64,000 nucleotides of DNA from Nocardioides terrigena (GTDB taxonomy: Bacteria; Actinomycetota; Actinomycetes; Propionibacteriales; Nocardioidaceae): NCBI RefSeq assembly GCF_003047265.1, contig NZ_PZYY01000002.1, positions 372,001 to 436,000 on the forward strand, given 5' to 3'. A model generated the notes under the pieces. That model saw only the letters and a program-made list of their open reading frames with translations. It made no database searches and was not told the origin of the DNA. Of this stretch, positions 22,748 through 31,794 are shown piece by piece; the stretch's first letter is position 1, and every line of letters begins with the position of its first letter. Both the position numbers and the translations under genes were made by a program.

Positions 22748-23749
22748 GTGCGCGAGGTCGAGGAGCTGGTGGAGCGGGCCGTACGACGCCGCGCCGGGCT
22801 GGTCATCGGCGTACGTCGTGGTGACGACACGTCCGTGGTCGGGCGGGCCCACCACGGTCCGCACCCGGACGGGCGCACCCTCTTCGAGATCGGCTCGATC
22901 ACCAAGACCTTCACCTCGCTGCTGCTCGCCGACGGCGTGGTGCGTGGGGTGTGGTCGCTGGACGACCCGGTGCAGGCACTGCTGCCGCCCGGGACCGTTG
23001 TCCCGACCTGCGACGGCGCCGAGATCACGCTCGCCCACCTGGCGACGCACACCTCGGGACTGCCGAACGCGCCCGTCCCGCTGCTGCGGGGGTCGGTGGA
23101 GATGCTGCGCGGGCGCGACCCGTACGCCCGGCTCACCCCGGACGGGCTCCTCGCGGCCCTCGCCGGCGCGACCCTCGCCCGCACCCCCGGGACCGGCGGC
23201 GTGCACTACTCCAACCTCGGGGTAGGTGTCCTCGGCCAGGCGCTCGCCCACGCCGCGGGCACGTCGTACGCCGCGCTGGTCGAGCAGCGCGTCTGTCGCC
23301 CGCTGGGCCTCGTCGACACCGCCACCCACGACCGTCTGACCGACGAGCAGCGGGCCCGGCTCGCGCCGGGGCACCGCGGCCGCCGCAGGCCGGCGGACCC
23401 CTGGCCCCTCGACGGGCTGCCCGGGGCCGGCGCACTGCGCTCGACGGCGGACGACGTGCTCCGCTACCTGGCGGCCCAGCTCGAGCCCGACACGACGCCG
23501 CTGGCCGACGCGGTCCGGCTCACCCAGCAGCCCCGCGTCGAGGGCCGGCAGCCCATCGGGCTGGGGTGGCTGCGCAACGACGGGCCCGACGAGCTCTGGT
23601 GGCACAACGGCGGCACGGGCGGCTTCCGCTCCTTCGCCGGCTTCGTGCCCGCGCGGCGTACGGCCGTGGTGGTGCTGAGCAACCACGCGCGCAGCGTGGA
23701 CCTGCTGGGACTCCGGACGCTGAGGCTCGTCACGGAGGGGCCCCGCTAG
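22748..23749 (+). CDS. Class C beta-lactamase-like serine hydrolase
   Basis: A 333-residue member of the beta-lactamase/DD-peptidase family: nucleophile motif SITK (IGSITKTFTSLLLADGV), second motif HYSNLG with Tyr-Ser-Asn, and the third HNGGTGGF in place of KTG, as in many esterase/EstB-like proteins. No signal peptide is seen, so it is probably cytoplasmic. Likely an esterase or peptidase of unknown substrate rather than an antibiotic-resistance enzyme. Translation is probably leaderless. Confidence 0.88.
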   Translation: MREVEELVERAVRRRAGLVIGVRRGDDTSVVGRAHHGPHPDGRTLFEIGSITKTFTSLLLADGVVRGVWSLDDPVQALLPPGTVVPTCDGAEITLAHLATHTSGLPNAPVPLLRGSVEMLRGRDPYARLTPDGLLAALAGATLARTPGTGGVHYSNLGVGVLGQALAHAAGTSYAALVEQRVCRPLGLVDTATHDRLTDEQRARLAPGHRGRRRPADPWPLDGLPGAGALRSTADDVLRYLAAQLEPDTTPLADAVRLTQQPRVEGRQPIGLGWLRNDGPDELWWHNGGTGGFRSFAGFVPARRTAVVVLSNHARSVDLLGLRTLRLVTEGPR

Positions 23750-23753
23750 CCAT

Positions 23754-23806
23754 GGTTTCGGTGCGCCGTTGCGCCCTCGCAGGCTCGGCCGCATGCTTGC
23801 TCAACC
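23754..23806. repeat. Degenerate REP-like palindromic element
   Basis: Begins GGTTTCG and ends GCTCAACC, with inner GCGC blocks, the outline of intergenic REP-like elements I recognise from Nocardioides-type genomes. It fills the gap after the serine hydrolase gene. The copy is degenerate, so the call is tentative. Confidence 0.4.
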
Positions 23807-23844
23807 TCCCGACCCACGCGAGGCACTCCTGCGTCGTGCCCCGC

Positions 23845-23850
23845 TAGGGT
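23845..23850 (+). promoter_or_regulatory. -10 box for leaderless dehydrogenase gene
   Basis: TAGGGT, 6 nt before the ATG at 23857. Confidence 0.6.
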
Positions 23851-23856
23851 CGGGAC

Positions 23857-24825
23857 ATGTTCGCCGTCTACGCCGAGTCCTTCAGCTCCGACGACCCGCT
23901 CAGCGGCCTGGTGGTGGGGGAGCGACCGGATCCCACGCCGCCCGACGGGTGGACGACCGTCACCGTCAAGGCCGCCAGCCTCAACCACCACGACCTGTGG
24001 TCGCTGCGTGGCGTCGGGCTCAAGGACGACGCGCTGCCGATGATCCTCGGCTGCGACGCCGCCGGCCTCGACGAGGACGGCAACGAGGTCGTCGTGCACG
24101 CAGTGATCAGCGATCCCGCGTGGTCCGGGGACGAGACGCTCGACCCGCGTCGCTCGCTGCTCTCCGAGCGCCACCAGGGCACCTTCGCCGACCAGGTGGT
24201 GGTGCCGCGCGGCAACCTGGTGCCCAAGCCGGCCTCGATGAGCTTCGCGGAGGCCGCGTGCCTCCCGACGGCCTGGCTCACCGCCTACCGGATGCTCTTC
24301 ACCCAGGGCGGTCTCAAGCCCGGCGACACCGTGCTCGTGCAGGGCGCCGGCGGTGGCGTGGCCACCGCGCTCATCACGCTCGCGCGTGCGGGAGGCCTCA
24401 CCGTGCTGGCCACGAGCCGCGACGAGGCCAAGCGGCAGCGCGCGCTGGAGATCGGTGCCCACCAGGTATTCGAGTCCGGCGCCCGCCTGCCGGTCAAGGT
24501 CGACGCCGTGATGGAGACCGTCGGCCGCGCCACGTGGTCGCACTCGATCCGGTCGCTGCGCCCCGGCGGCAAGGTGGTCATCAGCGGCACGACGAGCGGC
24601 CCGCAGCTCGACGACGCCGAGCTCACCCGCATCTTCTTCCTCCAGCTCCAGGTGATCGGCTCCACCATGGGCACCCGTGCCGAGCTGGCGTCGCTGGTCA
24701 ACCTGCTCGACGCGACCGGCACCCGCCCCCTCGTCGACCGCACTCTGCCGATGGCCGACGCCCGCGACGGCTTCGCCGCAATGGCGGCAGGTGACGTCTT
24801 CGGCAAGATCGTCTTCGAGCGGTGA
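23857..24825 (+). CDS. Zinc-binding dehydrogenase (quinone oxidoreductase-like, MDR family)
   Basis: A 322-residue medium-chain dehydrogenase/reductase: SLNHHDLWSLRGVG, MILGCDAAG, PTAWLTAYRMLF, the Rossmann motif VLVQGAGGGVATALITLA, and the C-terminal MADARDGFAAMAAGDVFGKIVFE. The Cys/His ligands of the catalytic zinc are not all present, which suggests the quinone oxidoreductase-like branch, NADPH-dependent. Substrate unknown. It overlaps the following SDR gene by 4 nt (GTGA), so the two are cotranscribed. Confidence 0.9.
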   Translation: MFAVYAESFSSDDPLSGLVVGERPDPTPPDGWTTVTVKAASLNHHDLWSLRGVGLKDDALPMILGCDAAGLDEDGNEVVVHAVISDPAWSGDETLDPRRSLLSERHQGTFADQVVVPRGNLVPKPASMSFAEAACLPTAWLTAYRMLFTQGGLKPGDTVLVQGAGGGVATALITLARAGGLTVLATSRDEAKRQRALEIGAHQVFESGARLPVKVDAVMETVGRATWSHSIRSLRPGGKVVISGTTSGPQLDDAELTRIFFLQLQVIGSTMGTRAELASLVNLLDATGTRPLVDRTLPMADARDGFAAMAAGDVFGKIVFER

Positions 24826-25517
24826 GGCACCTCCTCACCGGTGCCGGGTCGGGCATCGGGCTCGTCCTGGCCCGCCGGCTCGCCGAGCGCGGCGACGACC
24901 TGGTGCTGCTGGCGCGCTCGGAGGAGCGGGCCGCGCAGATGCGCACCGACCTGCCCCACGCGGCGTACGTCGTCGCGGACCTGGCCGACCCCGGGACGAT
25001 CAACGGCCTCGGCCGCCAGGTCGACGGACCCCTCGACTCGCTGGTCCACGTGGCGGGCGTCGTCGACCTCGCACCGGTGTCGCGGCTGCGCCTGCACCAG
25101 TGGGAGGAGCAGATCACCGTCAACCTCACCGCGCCGGCGGTGCTCACCCGCGAGTTCCTCCCGCACGTGAGGGAGGCCCGGGGCACGGTCGTCTTCGTCA
25201 ACTCCTCCGCCGGTCTCACGGCCAGCGCCGAGTGGTCGGCGTACGCCGCCTCGAAGTTCGGCCTGCGGGCCCTTGCCGACGCCCTGCGTGCCGAGGAGGT
25301 CGAGCACGGGGTGCGCGTCTCCACCGTGTTCCCGAGCCGCACCGCGACGCCGATGCAGGAGAAGGTGCACGAGCAGGAGGGCCGCACCTACGACTCGTCG
25401 CGCTGGATCTCGCCGGACACCGTGGTGGACACGATCCTGCACGTGCTGGACCTGCCGGCGGACGCGACGATCCCCGAGGTGACGGTGCGGCCGGTCGTGC
25501 CCCGCACGGGGACCTGA
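24822..25517 (+). CDS. Short-chain dehydrogenase/reductase
   Basis: A 231-residue SDR: cofactor loop TGAGSGIGLVLARRL, HVAGVVD in the NAG position, catalytic Ser in FVNSSAG, and YAASKFGLRALADAL with Tyr and Lys. A basic residue near the loop (LLARSEER) favours NADPH. Coupled by GTGA overlap to the upstream MDR gene; together they may act on the same carbonyl compound, which is inference only. Confidence 0.92.
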   Translation: MRHLLTGAGSGIGLVLARRLAERGDDLVLLARSEERAAQMRTDLPHAAYVVADLADPGTINGLGRQVDGPLDSLVHVAGVVDLAPVSRLRLHQWEEQITVNLTAPAVLTREFLPHVREARGTVVFVNSSAGLTASAEWSAYAASKFGLRALADALRAEEVEHGVRVSTVFPSRTATPMQEKVHEQEGRTYDSSRWISPDTVVDTILHVLDLPADATIPEVTVRPVVPRTGT

Positions 25518-25529
25518 GCGGGCAGGCGC

Positions 25530-26048
25530 TCAGGCCGCGCGCTCGACCACGAAGATCCGCACCCGTCGCCCGTTGATGCGCTGCTGGTACTTCTCGTAGC
25601 CGCCGTAGATCCCGCGGGAGCGCTCGGTCACCGCGGCCCTCTCGGCGTCGGTCGCCGGCCGGGCGACCACGGGCAGCGTGCGCCCGCGGTAGGTGACCGT
25701 CGCGTGCGGGTCGGCCTCGAGGTTGAGCACCCACGCCGGCGTGGACGGCTGCCCGAAGTTGGTGCCCAGCAGTGCCAGGTCGTCCCCCACGGGGATGGAG
25801 ATCAGGTGGCTGGTGCGGGGCTGGCCCGACTTGCGACCGGTCGAGGTGAGGTTGAGGACCGGGAGCCCCGCGAGGAGCTGGGGGGCGCTCTGGCGACCGC
25901 GCGAGACGCGGGCGACCGCCGTGTCGAGGTGTCGCAGGGTGCGGGAGAAGACCCACGCGCCGGGCCGGCTCGACCCGAAGGCCTGCACCAGGCGCTGGGC
26001 GGCGTTGGCCGGACGGTGGCGGTAGTCGAGGTCGGTGGCGAGTCCCAT
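25530..26048 (-). CDS. F420-dependent nitroreductase family (Ddn-like) oxidoreductase
   Basis: A 172-residue split beta-barrel protein of the deazaflavin (F420)-dependent nitroreductase family: LLAGLPVLNLTSTGRKSGQPRTSHLISIPVGDDLALLGTNFGQ, then WVLNLEADPHATVTYRGRTLPVVAR and YGGYEKYQQRI. The GRKSGQPR loop binds F420. M. tuberculosis Ddn, which activates pretomanid, is the best-known relative; natural substrates are probably quinones. The first 40 residues are a helical extension. Confidence 0.9.
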   Translation of the reverse strand: MGLATDLDYRHRPANAAQRLVQAFGSSRPGAWVFSRTLRHLDTAVARVSRGRQSAPQLLAGLPVLNLTSTGRKSGQPRTSHLISIPVGDDLALLGTNFGQPSTPAWVLNLEADPHATVTYRGRTLPVVARPATDAERAAVTERSRGIYGGYEKYQQRINGRRVRIFVVERAA

Positions 26049-26069
26049 GACCCGATGCTGCCAGAGGAC

Positions 26070-26714
26070 TCAGCGCCGTGAGCGCCAGTTGAGCGCACCG
26101 ACCAGCAGCATCCGCAGCTGCGTGCGGGTGTCGGCCAGGATGCGGTCCTCGGCGGCCGGGTCGTCGACGAGCCGCTCGGCCGTGGTGACGACGAACGACA
26201 CGATGAGGTCCGCCAGCAGGTGCAGGTGGGCGGGGGAGAACGCCTCGGTCCCCGGCAGCAGGGCCACGTCGGTGGCGAGCTCGCGGGTGATCAGCTCGAT
26301 CTCGTGCCGGATCGCGTCACGGACCCGGACGGGCCCGGCCATGCGCTCGCGGGCGATGAACGAGTAGTGCGCCGGGTGGTCGCGCACGTGCGCGACCAGC
26401 ACCACCATCGACTCGTCGATCAGGTCCGCGAACTCCGGCGCCCGGGTCCGGACGTCGCGCAGCAGCTCGCGCAGCGACACGAAGCTCTCGTCGACGAGGG
26501 CCAGGCCCAGCGACTCGACCGAGTCGAAGTGACGGTAGAACGCGGTCGGCACGATGCCGACCTCCTTGGCGACCTGGCGCAGCGAGATCGCGACGAGGCT
26601 GGTGTCGGCGGTCAGCCCGAGGGCCGCGTCGAGGATCGCCCGCCGGGTGCGCTCCTTGCGGGCCTTGCGCGAGTCGTCGACCGCCTCGCCGCGCGACTCG
26701 ACGACCCCCACCAT
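26070..26714 (-). CDS. TetR family transcriptional regulator
   Basis: A 214-residue TetR-type repressor: helix-turn-helix ISLRQVAKEVGIVPTAFYRHFDSVESLGLALVDES at about 42-76, then an all-helical ligand domain. The ATG at 26714 is chosen over a far longer ORF because TACGAT lies 7 nt upstream (26722-26727), giving a leaderless mRNA. Likely targets are its own gene or the adjacent Ddn-like gene, but no operator is evident. In some actinobacteria this type of TetR controls lipid genes; that is not shown here. Confidence 0.88.
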   Translation of the reverse strand: MVGVVESRGEAVDDSRKARKERTRRAILDAALGLTADTSLVAISLRQVAKEVGIVPTAFYRHFDSVESLGLALVDESFVSLRELLRDVRTRAPEFADLIDESMVVLVAHVRDHPAHYSFIARERMAGPVRVRDAIRHEIELITRELATDVALLPGTEAFSPAHLHLLADLIVSFVVTTAERLVDDPAAEDRILADTRTQLRMLLVGALNWRSRR

Positions 26715-26721
26715 GCGCCCG

Positions 26722-26727
26722 ATCGTA
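26722..26727 (-). promoter_or_regulatory. -10 box for leaderless tetR gene
   Basis: TACGAT on the minus strand, 7 nt before the ATG at 26714. Confidence 0.5.
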
Positions 26728-26804
26728 GACCAGCGTCCGGGGCCGACGTCCCACGATCCGGCGCCACTTGCCGCGCGGCCCGCGGTCGCCGGACACTGGT
26801 CGGC

Positions 26805-27011
26805 ATGGACCACGAGCGGCTCAGCAACGGCGAGATCACCAAGGACGCGCTCCAGGACACCGTCGAGGCCGCCGCCACCGCGGTGGGGACGGTGGCCACG
26901 GTGGTCACCGGCGCGGTGCGCGACGTGGCCCGGGCGGTCGGCACCTTCGGGACCGAGGTGTTCGAGATCCGCGAGTCCGTACGCCGCGCCCGGCGCGACG
27001 CCGACGAGTGA
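26805..27011 (+). CDS. Small alanine/valine-rich hypothetical protein
   Basis: A 68-residue ORF (MDHERLSNGEITKDALQD..., ending RRARRDADE). The middle (TVEAAATAVGTVATVVTGAVRDVARAVG) is an amphipathic or weakly hydrophobic helix of a kind seen in small membrane-associated proteins. GACACT lies 7 nt before the ATG as a possible leaderless -10 box. It is divergent from the TetR gene. No family recognised. Confidence 0.6.
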   Translation: MDHERLSNGEITKDALQDTVEAAATAVGTVATVVTGAVRDVARAVGTFGTEVFEIRESVRRARRDADE

Positions 27012-27028
27012 CGGGGTGACCCGGAGGC

Positions 27029-27205
27029 TCAGTCCTCCGGGTCGTCGAGGCGGGCCAACCAGGTGGCCAGCCGCTCGATGGGCGTCTCGAACTCCGGGTG
27101 CTGGTCCACGAAGGCCTGCAGCTGGTCGGCGACCCACGCCAGGGTGACCTCCTCGTCACCCCGGCGCTTGTCGAGCTCCTCGATGCCTCGATCGGTGAAG
27201 TACAC
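27029..27205 (-). CDS. DUF6104 family small protein
   Basis: A 58-residue protein too short for most gene finders: it begins YFTDRGIEELDKRRGDEEVT and ends in IERLATWLARLDDPED, the signature of the actinobacterial DUF6104 family. It starts at a GTG 9 nt after the kgd stop, with GAGG 7 nt upstream inside the end of kgd, so it is translationally downstream of kgd. The family has no assigned role; conservation and strict linkage to kgd suggest an accessory of the 2-oxoglutarate complex. That is inference. Confidence 0.85.
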   Translation of the reverse strand: MYFTDRGIEELDKRRGDEEVTLAWVADQLQAFVDQHPEFETPIERLATWLARLDDPED

Positions 27206-27214
27206 GACCCAGCC

Positions 27215-30200
27215 TCAGTAGTCCCGACCCGGGGCCGCGCTCGGCTGCTGGAAGGCAGCGTCGAGCAGCGCCTTCTGCTCCTCGGTGTGCCGCTTGATCG
27301 TGCCCACCGAGGGGGAGGCCGAGGCCGTCCTGGTGATGGGCTCGACGGTCACGTCGAGGGTGGGCCACACGTTGAGCTGGTAGTGCGGCCACGGGCCCAT
27401 GTTGCGGGGCTCGTCCTGCACCCAGCGGACCGCCTTGAGGTTCGGGTACTTGGCGATCTCGGCCCGGATCTCGTCGACCGGGTTGGGGTAGAGCGCCTCG
27501 ATGCGACCGATGGCGACGGTGTCGCCGTGCTCGCGCTTCTTGCGCTCGACCATGAGGTCCCAGGTGACCCGGCCCGAGCAGAGCAGCAGGGTCTCCACCT
27601 TGTCGGGGTCGGCCGTCTCGTCACCGATGAACGGGCGGAAGGTGGTGTCACCGACGAAGTCGGCGGGCTGCGACGCGGCCTCCTTGCGCTTGAGCATCGA
27701 CTTGGGCGTGAAGACCACCAACGGGCGGTGCTCCTCGCCGAGCGAGTGGCGCCGGAGCAGGTGGAAGTACGACGCCGGGGTCGAGGGCTGCGCCACGACC
27801 ATCGCGTCCTCGGCCGACATGGTGAGGAAGCGCTCGATGCGGGCCGAGCTGTGGTCCGGCCCCTGGCCCTCGTAGCCGTGGGGGAGGAGCAGCACGACGC
27901 CGGACTGCTGGCGCCACTTGAGCTCGCCCGCGGAGATGAACTCGTCGATGACGGTCTGGGCGCCGTTGACGAAGTCGCCGAACTGGGCCTCCCAGAGGAC
28001 GAGCGCGTCGGGACGGGCCACGGAGTAGCCGTACTCGAAGCCGAGCGCGGCGTACTCGGAGAGCAGCGAGTCGTAGACGTGGAACTTCGCCTGGTCCTCG
28101 GTGAGGTTGGTGAGCGGGGTCCACTCGTCGGCGTTGGTGCGGTCGATGATCGTCGCGAAGCGCTGGACGAACGTCCCACGGCGCGAGTCCTGGCCGGCGA
28201 GGCGGACCGGGCGGCCGTCCATGAGCAGCGAGCCGAAGGCCAGGATCTCGCCGGTGCCCCAGTCGATCGGACCGTCGGTGATCGCGGCGGCGCGGCGCTG
28301 CAGCTGCGGCATGACCTTGGGGTGGACGGTGAAGCCCTCGGGCGGCGTCGTGTAGGCGTCGGCGATCCGCTTGAGGACCTCCGGGGACACGGCCGTGCTG
28401 AACTCGCCGGCGGGCTTGTCCGGGTAGTCCGGCACGGTGGTCCACTCGGACGGCTGGCCGCTCGCCTCGCGCACCTCGGTGAAGACGCGCTCGAGCTGCT
28501 GCTGGTAGTCCTTGAGGACCTGCTCGGCCTCCTCGACGGTGATGTCGCCACGGCCGATGAGGGACTCGGTGTAGAGCTTGCGCACCGAGCGCTTCTGCTC
28601 GATCAGGTCGTACATCAGCGGCTGGGTGTACGACGGGTCGTCGCCCTCGTTGTGACCGCGGCGGCGGTAGCAGACGAGGTCGATGACGACGTCCTTGTTG
28701 AACGCCTGGCGGTACTCGAACGCGAGCCGGGCGACGCGGATGCACGCCTCCGGGTCGTCGCCGTTGACGTGGAAGATCGGCGCCTGCACCATCCGGGCCA
28801 CGTCGGTGCAGTAGAGCGACGAGCGCGACGAGCCGGGGGAGGTGGTGAAGCCGACCTGGTTGTTGACGACCACGTGGATGGTGCCGCCGGTGCGGTAGCC
28901 GCGCAGCTGCGAGAGGTTGAGCGTCTCGGCGACCACGCCCTGGCCCGCGAAGGCCGCGTCACCGTGGACGAGCAGCGGGAGGACGGGGTAGGCGGCGCCC
29001 TTGTTGAGGACGTCCTGCTTGGCCCGGGCGATGCCCTCGAGGACCGGGTCGACCGCCTCGAGGTGGGACGGGTTGGCCGCGACGGAGACCTTGATCCGGT
29101 CTCCGAGGCCGGAGAGGAACTCGCCCTCGGCACCGAGGTGGTACTTCACGTCCCCGGAGCCCTGGACCGTGCGCGGGTCGATGTTGCCCTCGAACTCGCG
29201 GAAGATCTGGCTGTACTTCTTGCCGACGATGTTGGCGAGCACGTTGAGCCGACCGCGGTGGGCCATGCCGATCGCGACCTCGTCGAGGCCCTGCTCGGCG
29301 GCGGCCTCGCAGATCTCGTCGATCAGCGGGATCGTGGTCTCGCCACCCTCGAGGGAGAAGCGCTTCTGGCCGACGAACTTGGTCTGCAGGAACGTCTCGA
29401 ACGCCTCGGCCTGGTTGAGCTTGAGCAGGATGCGCAGCTGCTCCTCGCGGGGCGGCTTGGTGTGCGGCTGCTCCACGCGCTGCTGGATCCACTTGCGCTG
29501 CTCGGGATCCATGATGTGCATGTACTCGATGCCGGTGGTGCGGCAGTAGGAGTCGCGCAGGATGCCGAGGATGTTGCGCAGCTTCATGAAGCGGCGGCCC
29601 TCGCCACCGAAGGAGCCGGTCGCGAACTCCCGGTCGAGGTCCCACAGGGTCAGCCCGTGCGACTCGACCTCGAGGTCGGGGTGGCTGCGCTGGCGGTATT
29701 CCAGCGGGTCGGTGTCGGCCATCATGTGCCCGCGCACGCGGTAGGCGTGGATGAGCTCGAGGATGCGGGCCTGCTTGACGATGTCGTCGTCGTGGCTGGC
29801 GACGATGTCCTTGGCCCAGCGGATCGGCTCGTAGGGGATCCGCAGCGAGCGGAAGATGTCGTCGTAGAAGTCGTCCTCGCCCAGCAGCAGCTGGTGGACG
29901 CGGCGCAGGAACTCGCCCGACTGCGCGCCCTGAATGACGCGGTGGTCGTAGGTCGACGTGATCGTCATGACCTTGCTGACGCCGTTGCGGTTGAGGGCCT
30001 CGTCCGAGGCGCCCTGCCACTCGGCGGGGTACTCCATCGCGCCGACGCCGACGATGACGGCCTGGCCGGGCATCAGGCGCGGCACGGAGTGGCTGGTGCC
30101 CAGCCCGCCGACGTTGGTGAGGCTCATCGTGGTGCCGGAGTAGTCGTCCATCGTGAGCTTGTTGTCACGAGCGCGCCGGATGACCTCCTCGTACGCCGTC

Positions 30201-31063
30201 CAGAAGCCGGCGAAGTCCATCGTCTCGCAGCCCTTGATGGACGGGACGACCAGCTGGCGGGTGCCGTCCTTCTTCTGCTGGTCCACGGCGAGGCCGAGGT
30301 TGATGTGCGCCGGCGCCACCATGGTGGGCTTGCCGTCGACCTCGGCGAAGTGGTTGTTCATCTCCGGCATCGACCGCAGGGCCTTGACCAGCGCGTAGCC
30401 GATCAGGTGCGTGAAGGAGACCTTGCCGCCGCGGGCGCGGGCGAGGTGGTTGTTGATGACCGTCCGGTTGTCCCACAGCAGCTTGACCGGGAGCGTGCGG
30501 ATCGACGTGGCCGTCGGCACGGTCAGCGAGAGGTCCATGTTCTTGGCGGTGGCGGCCGGGATGCCCCGCAGGGTGGTGTACGTCGGCTCGTCGCTCGCCG
30601 CGGCGGGCGCGGCCGGCGGGGCGTCCTTGGCGACCGGCTTGGTGGTGCCCTTGGCGGGCTCCGCAGCCTCGCTCGCGGGGCGCGGCTTGGCGGTGGGCTT
30701 CGAGCCGGACTCCTGCTTCGCGGCGGGCGCCGGCTTCTGCTCGGCGGCGGGCGCCGGGTCCTGCTTCGGCGCGGGCGTCGCCCGGGCGGGCGCCTTGGCG
30801 GGCCCCTTGGACGCCTGGGGCGGCGACGTCACCGTGGCGGTGGTGGCCTTCGCGTCCGTGCCGTTGCTGGAGCCGTTGCTGCTGCCACCGAAGAAGGCCG
30901 CCCACTGCGGCCCGACACTGCCGGGGTCCTTGTCGTACTGCTCGCGCATCTCCTCCACGAGCCATTCGTTGGCTCCGAGATCCGCGGACGGTGCGGGGGT
31001 AGATCCGGACTGGTCGGCCTGTGACTGCGCCACGAGTTGCTTCGCCTCTTCCACTTTGGGCAC
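27215..31063 (-). CDS. kgd: Multifunctional 2-oxoglutarate decarboxylase/dehydrogenase Kgd (E1-E2 fusion)
   Basis: About 1282 residues. Order: N-terminal [20 protein letters not shown] helix; Ala/Pro/Lys-rich linker (about 60-140) with no lipoyl domain; E2-like acyltransferase domain with the catalytic DHRVIQG; then the E1 domain with [15 protein letters not shown] motif ([16 protein letters not shown]), ThDP motif [11 protein letters not shown] and NNQVGFTT, and the C-terminal transketolase half. It decarboxylates 2-oxoglutarate in the TCA cycle and partners with DlaT/Lpd; GarA inhibits its mycobacterial relative. The start is uncertain: GTG 31063 is used; TTG 31087 or GTG 31033 (with GAGG 11 nt upstream) are possible. 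Confidence 0.94.
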   Translation of the reverse strand: MPKVEEAKQLVAQSQADQSGSTPAPSADLGANEWLVEEMREQYDKDPGSVGPQWAAFFGGSSNGSSNGTDAKATTATVTSPPQASKGPAKAPARATPAPKQDPAPAAEQKPAPAAKQESGSKPTAKPRPASEAAEPAKGTTKPVAKDAPPAAPAAASDEPTYTTLRGIPAATAKNMDLSLTVPTATSIRTLPVKLLWDNRTVINNHLARARGGKVSFTHLIGYALVKALRSMPEMNNHFAEVDGKPTMVAPAHINLGLAVDQQKKDGTRQLVVPSIKGCETMDFAGFWTAYEEVIRRARDNKLTMDDYSGTTMSLTNVGGLGTSHSVPRLMPGQAVIVGVGAMEYPAEWQGASDEALNRNGVSKVMTITSTYDHRVIQGAQSGEFLRRVHQLLLGEDDFYDDIFRSLRIPYEPIRWAKDIVASHDDDIVKQARILELIHAYRVRGHMMADTDPLEYRQRSHPDLEVESHGLTLWDLDREFATGSFGGEGRRFMKLRNILGILRDSYCRTTGIEYMHIMDPEQRKWIQQRVEQPHTKPPREEQLRILLKLNQAEAFETFLQTKFVGQKRFSLEGGETTIPLIDEICEAAAEQGLDEVAIGMAHRGRLNVLANIVGKKYSQIFREFEGNIDPRTVQGSGDVKYHLGAEGEFLSGLGDRIKVSVAANPSHLEAVDPVLEGIARAKQDVLNKGAAYPVLPLLVHGDAAFAGQGVVAETLNLSQLRGYRTGGTIHVVVNNQVGFTTSPGSSRSSLYCTDVARMVQAPIFHVNGDDPEACIRVARLAFEYRQAFNKDVVIDLVCYRRRGHNEGDDPSYTQPLMYDLIEQKRSVRKLYTESLIGRGDITVEEAEQVLKDYQQQLERVFTEVREASGQPSEWTTVPDYPDKPAGEFSTAVSPEVLKRIADAYTTPPEGFTVHPKVMPQLQRRAAAITDGPIDWGTGEILAFGSLLMDGRPVRLAGQDSRRGTFVQRFATIIDRTNADEWTPLTNLTEDQAKFHVYDSLLSEYAALGFEYGYSVARPDALVLWEAQFGDFVNGAQTVIDEFISAGELKWRQQSGVVLLLPHGYEGQGPDHSSARIERFLTMSAEDAMVVAQPSTPASYFHLLRRHSLGEEHRPLVVFTPKSMLKRKEAASQPADFVGDTTFRPFIGDETADPDKVETLLLCSGRVTWDLMVERKKREHGDTVAIGRIEALYPNPVDEIRAEIAKYPNLKAVRWVQDEPRNMGPWPHYQLNVWPTLDVTVEPITRTASASPSVGTIKRHTEEQKALLDAAFQQPSAAPGRDY

Positions 31064-31115
31064 GTGATGGGGAGTTCGTTCTCCCAAAGGCTAGTCGTAC
31101 ACGCCCGCAAATGCA

Positions 31116-31131
31116 GGGGCGCGACCGCCCC
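31116..31131. other. Hairpin in the kgd / lipoprotein intergenic region
   Basis: GGGGCG-CGAC-CGCCCC, a perfect 6-bp stem with a 4-nt loop, lies between the divergent kgd and lipoprotein genes, flanked by TGCA on both sides. It could be an operator or leader hairpin; no T-run follows. Confidence 0.35.
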
Positions 31132-31179
31132 TTGATGCAAGGTGTCACGAGCGCCACACGAAACACCCCTGGAGACCCG

Positions 31180-31794
31180 ATGAGCACCCCCTTCCGGAGC
31201 CACGCCGGAGCTCTCGTCCTCGCCCTCACCGTCGCCCTCGGGGCCGGCGGATGCAGCAGCGACGGCCCGAGCGCCGGCCCCGACCCCGGCACCACCGAGA
31301 CCGCCACCACCACCTCGGTGACCGGCCCCGCCCCACTGACCACCCGGGCCGAGATCGGCACCGTGGTCGGCAGGTTGCCCGGCGCCCGCCGCAAGGCCGT
31401 GCGCGTCCAGGTCACCGACGTCCTCGACCGCTGGTGGGACGCGGCCTACGTCGGGGGCGAGTACCCCCGCACCGACTTCGGCCGCTACCCGGGCTTCACC
31501 CCCGGCGCGACCCGCCGCGCGACGTACGACCGCGACCTCATGTCCAACGCCGACATCGGCGAGCGGGTCGTGTCGGTGACCCCGCTGATGCGCCGGGCCC
31601 GGCTGGACCTGCTGGCCGTCGACCGCCGGGTGCGGTCGGTGACCGCGCGCTTCGACCTGCGGATGCGGGTCGACCTCGCGGGTGCGGACGCCCCGAGCCG
31701 CCGGCTGCAGGTGCGCGGCCGCGTGTTCCTCACCCGGCAGCCCGCCGGGTGGCGGGTCTTCGGCTACGACGTCACGAAGGGCTGGCTGGCATGA
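31180..31794 (+). CDS. Predicted lipoprotein of unknown function
   Basis: A 204-residue secreted protein: signal peptide with hydrophobic core ALVLALTVALGAGGC, where Cys27 would be lipidated (lipobox AGGC), then a Thr/Pro-rich tether and a folded domain (RVQVTDVLDRWWDAAYVGGEYPR, FTPGATRRATYDRDL) resembling small NTF2/SnoaL-like cell-surface domains. GGAG lies 6 nt before the ATG at 31180. It overlaps the LCP gene by 4 nt (ATGA), which suggests a joint cell-envelope role. Confidence 0.8.
   Translation: MSTPFRSHAGALVLALTVALGAGGCSSDGPSAGPDPGTTETATTTSVTGPAPLTTRAEIGTVVGRLPGARRKAVRVQVTDVLDRWWDAAYVGGEYPRTDFGRYPGFTPGATRRATYDRDLMSNADIGERVVSVTPLMRRARLDLLAVDRRVRSVTARFDLRMRVDLAGADAPSRRLQVRGRVFLTRQPAGWRVFGYDVTKGWLA

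Noticed and set aside
27098..31024. A 1308-codon open frame antisense to kgd
   Set aside because: It is the complement of a genuine, motif-rich enzyme; its product is repetitive Arg/Val/Gly/Leu typical of GC-rich antisense frames and shows no domains.
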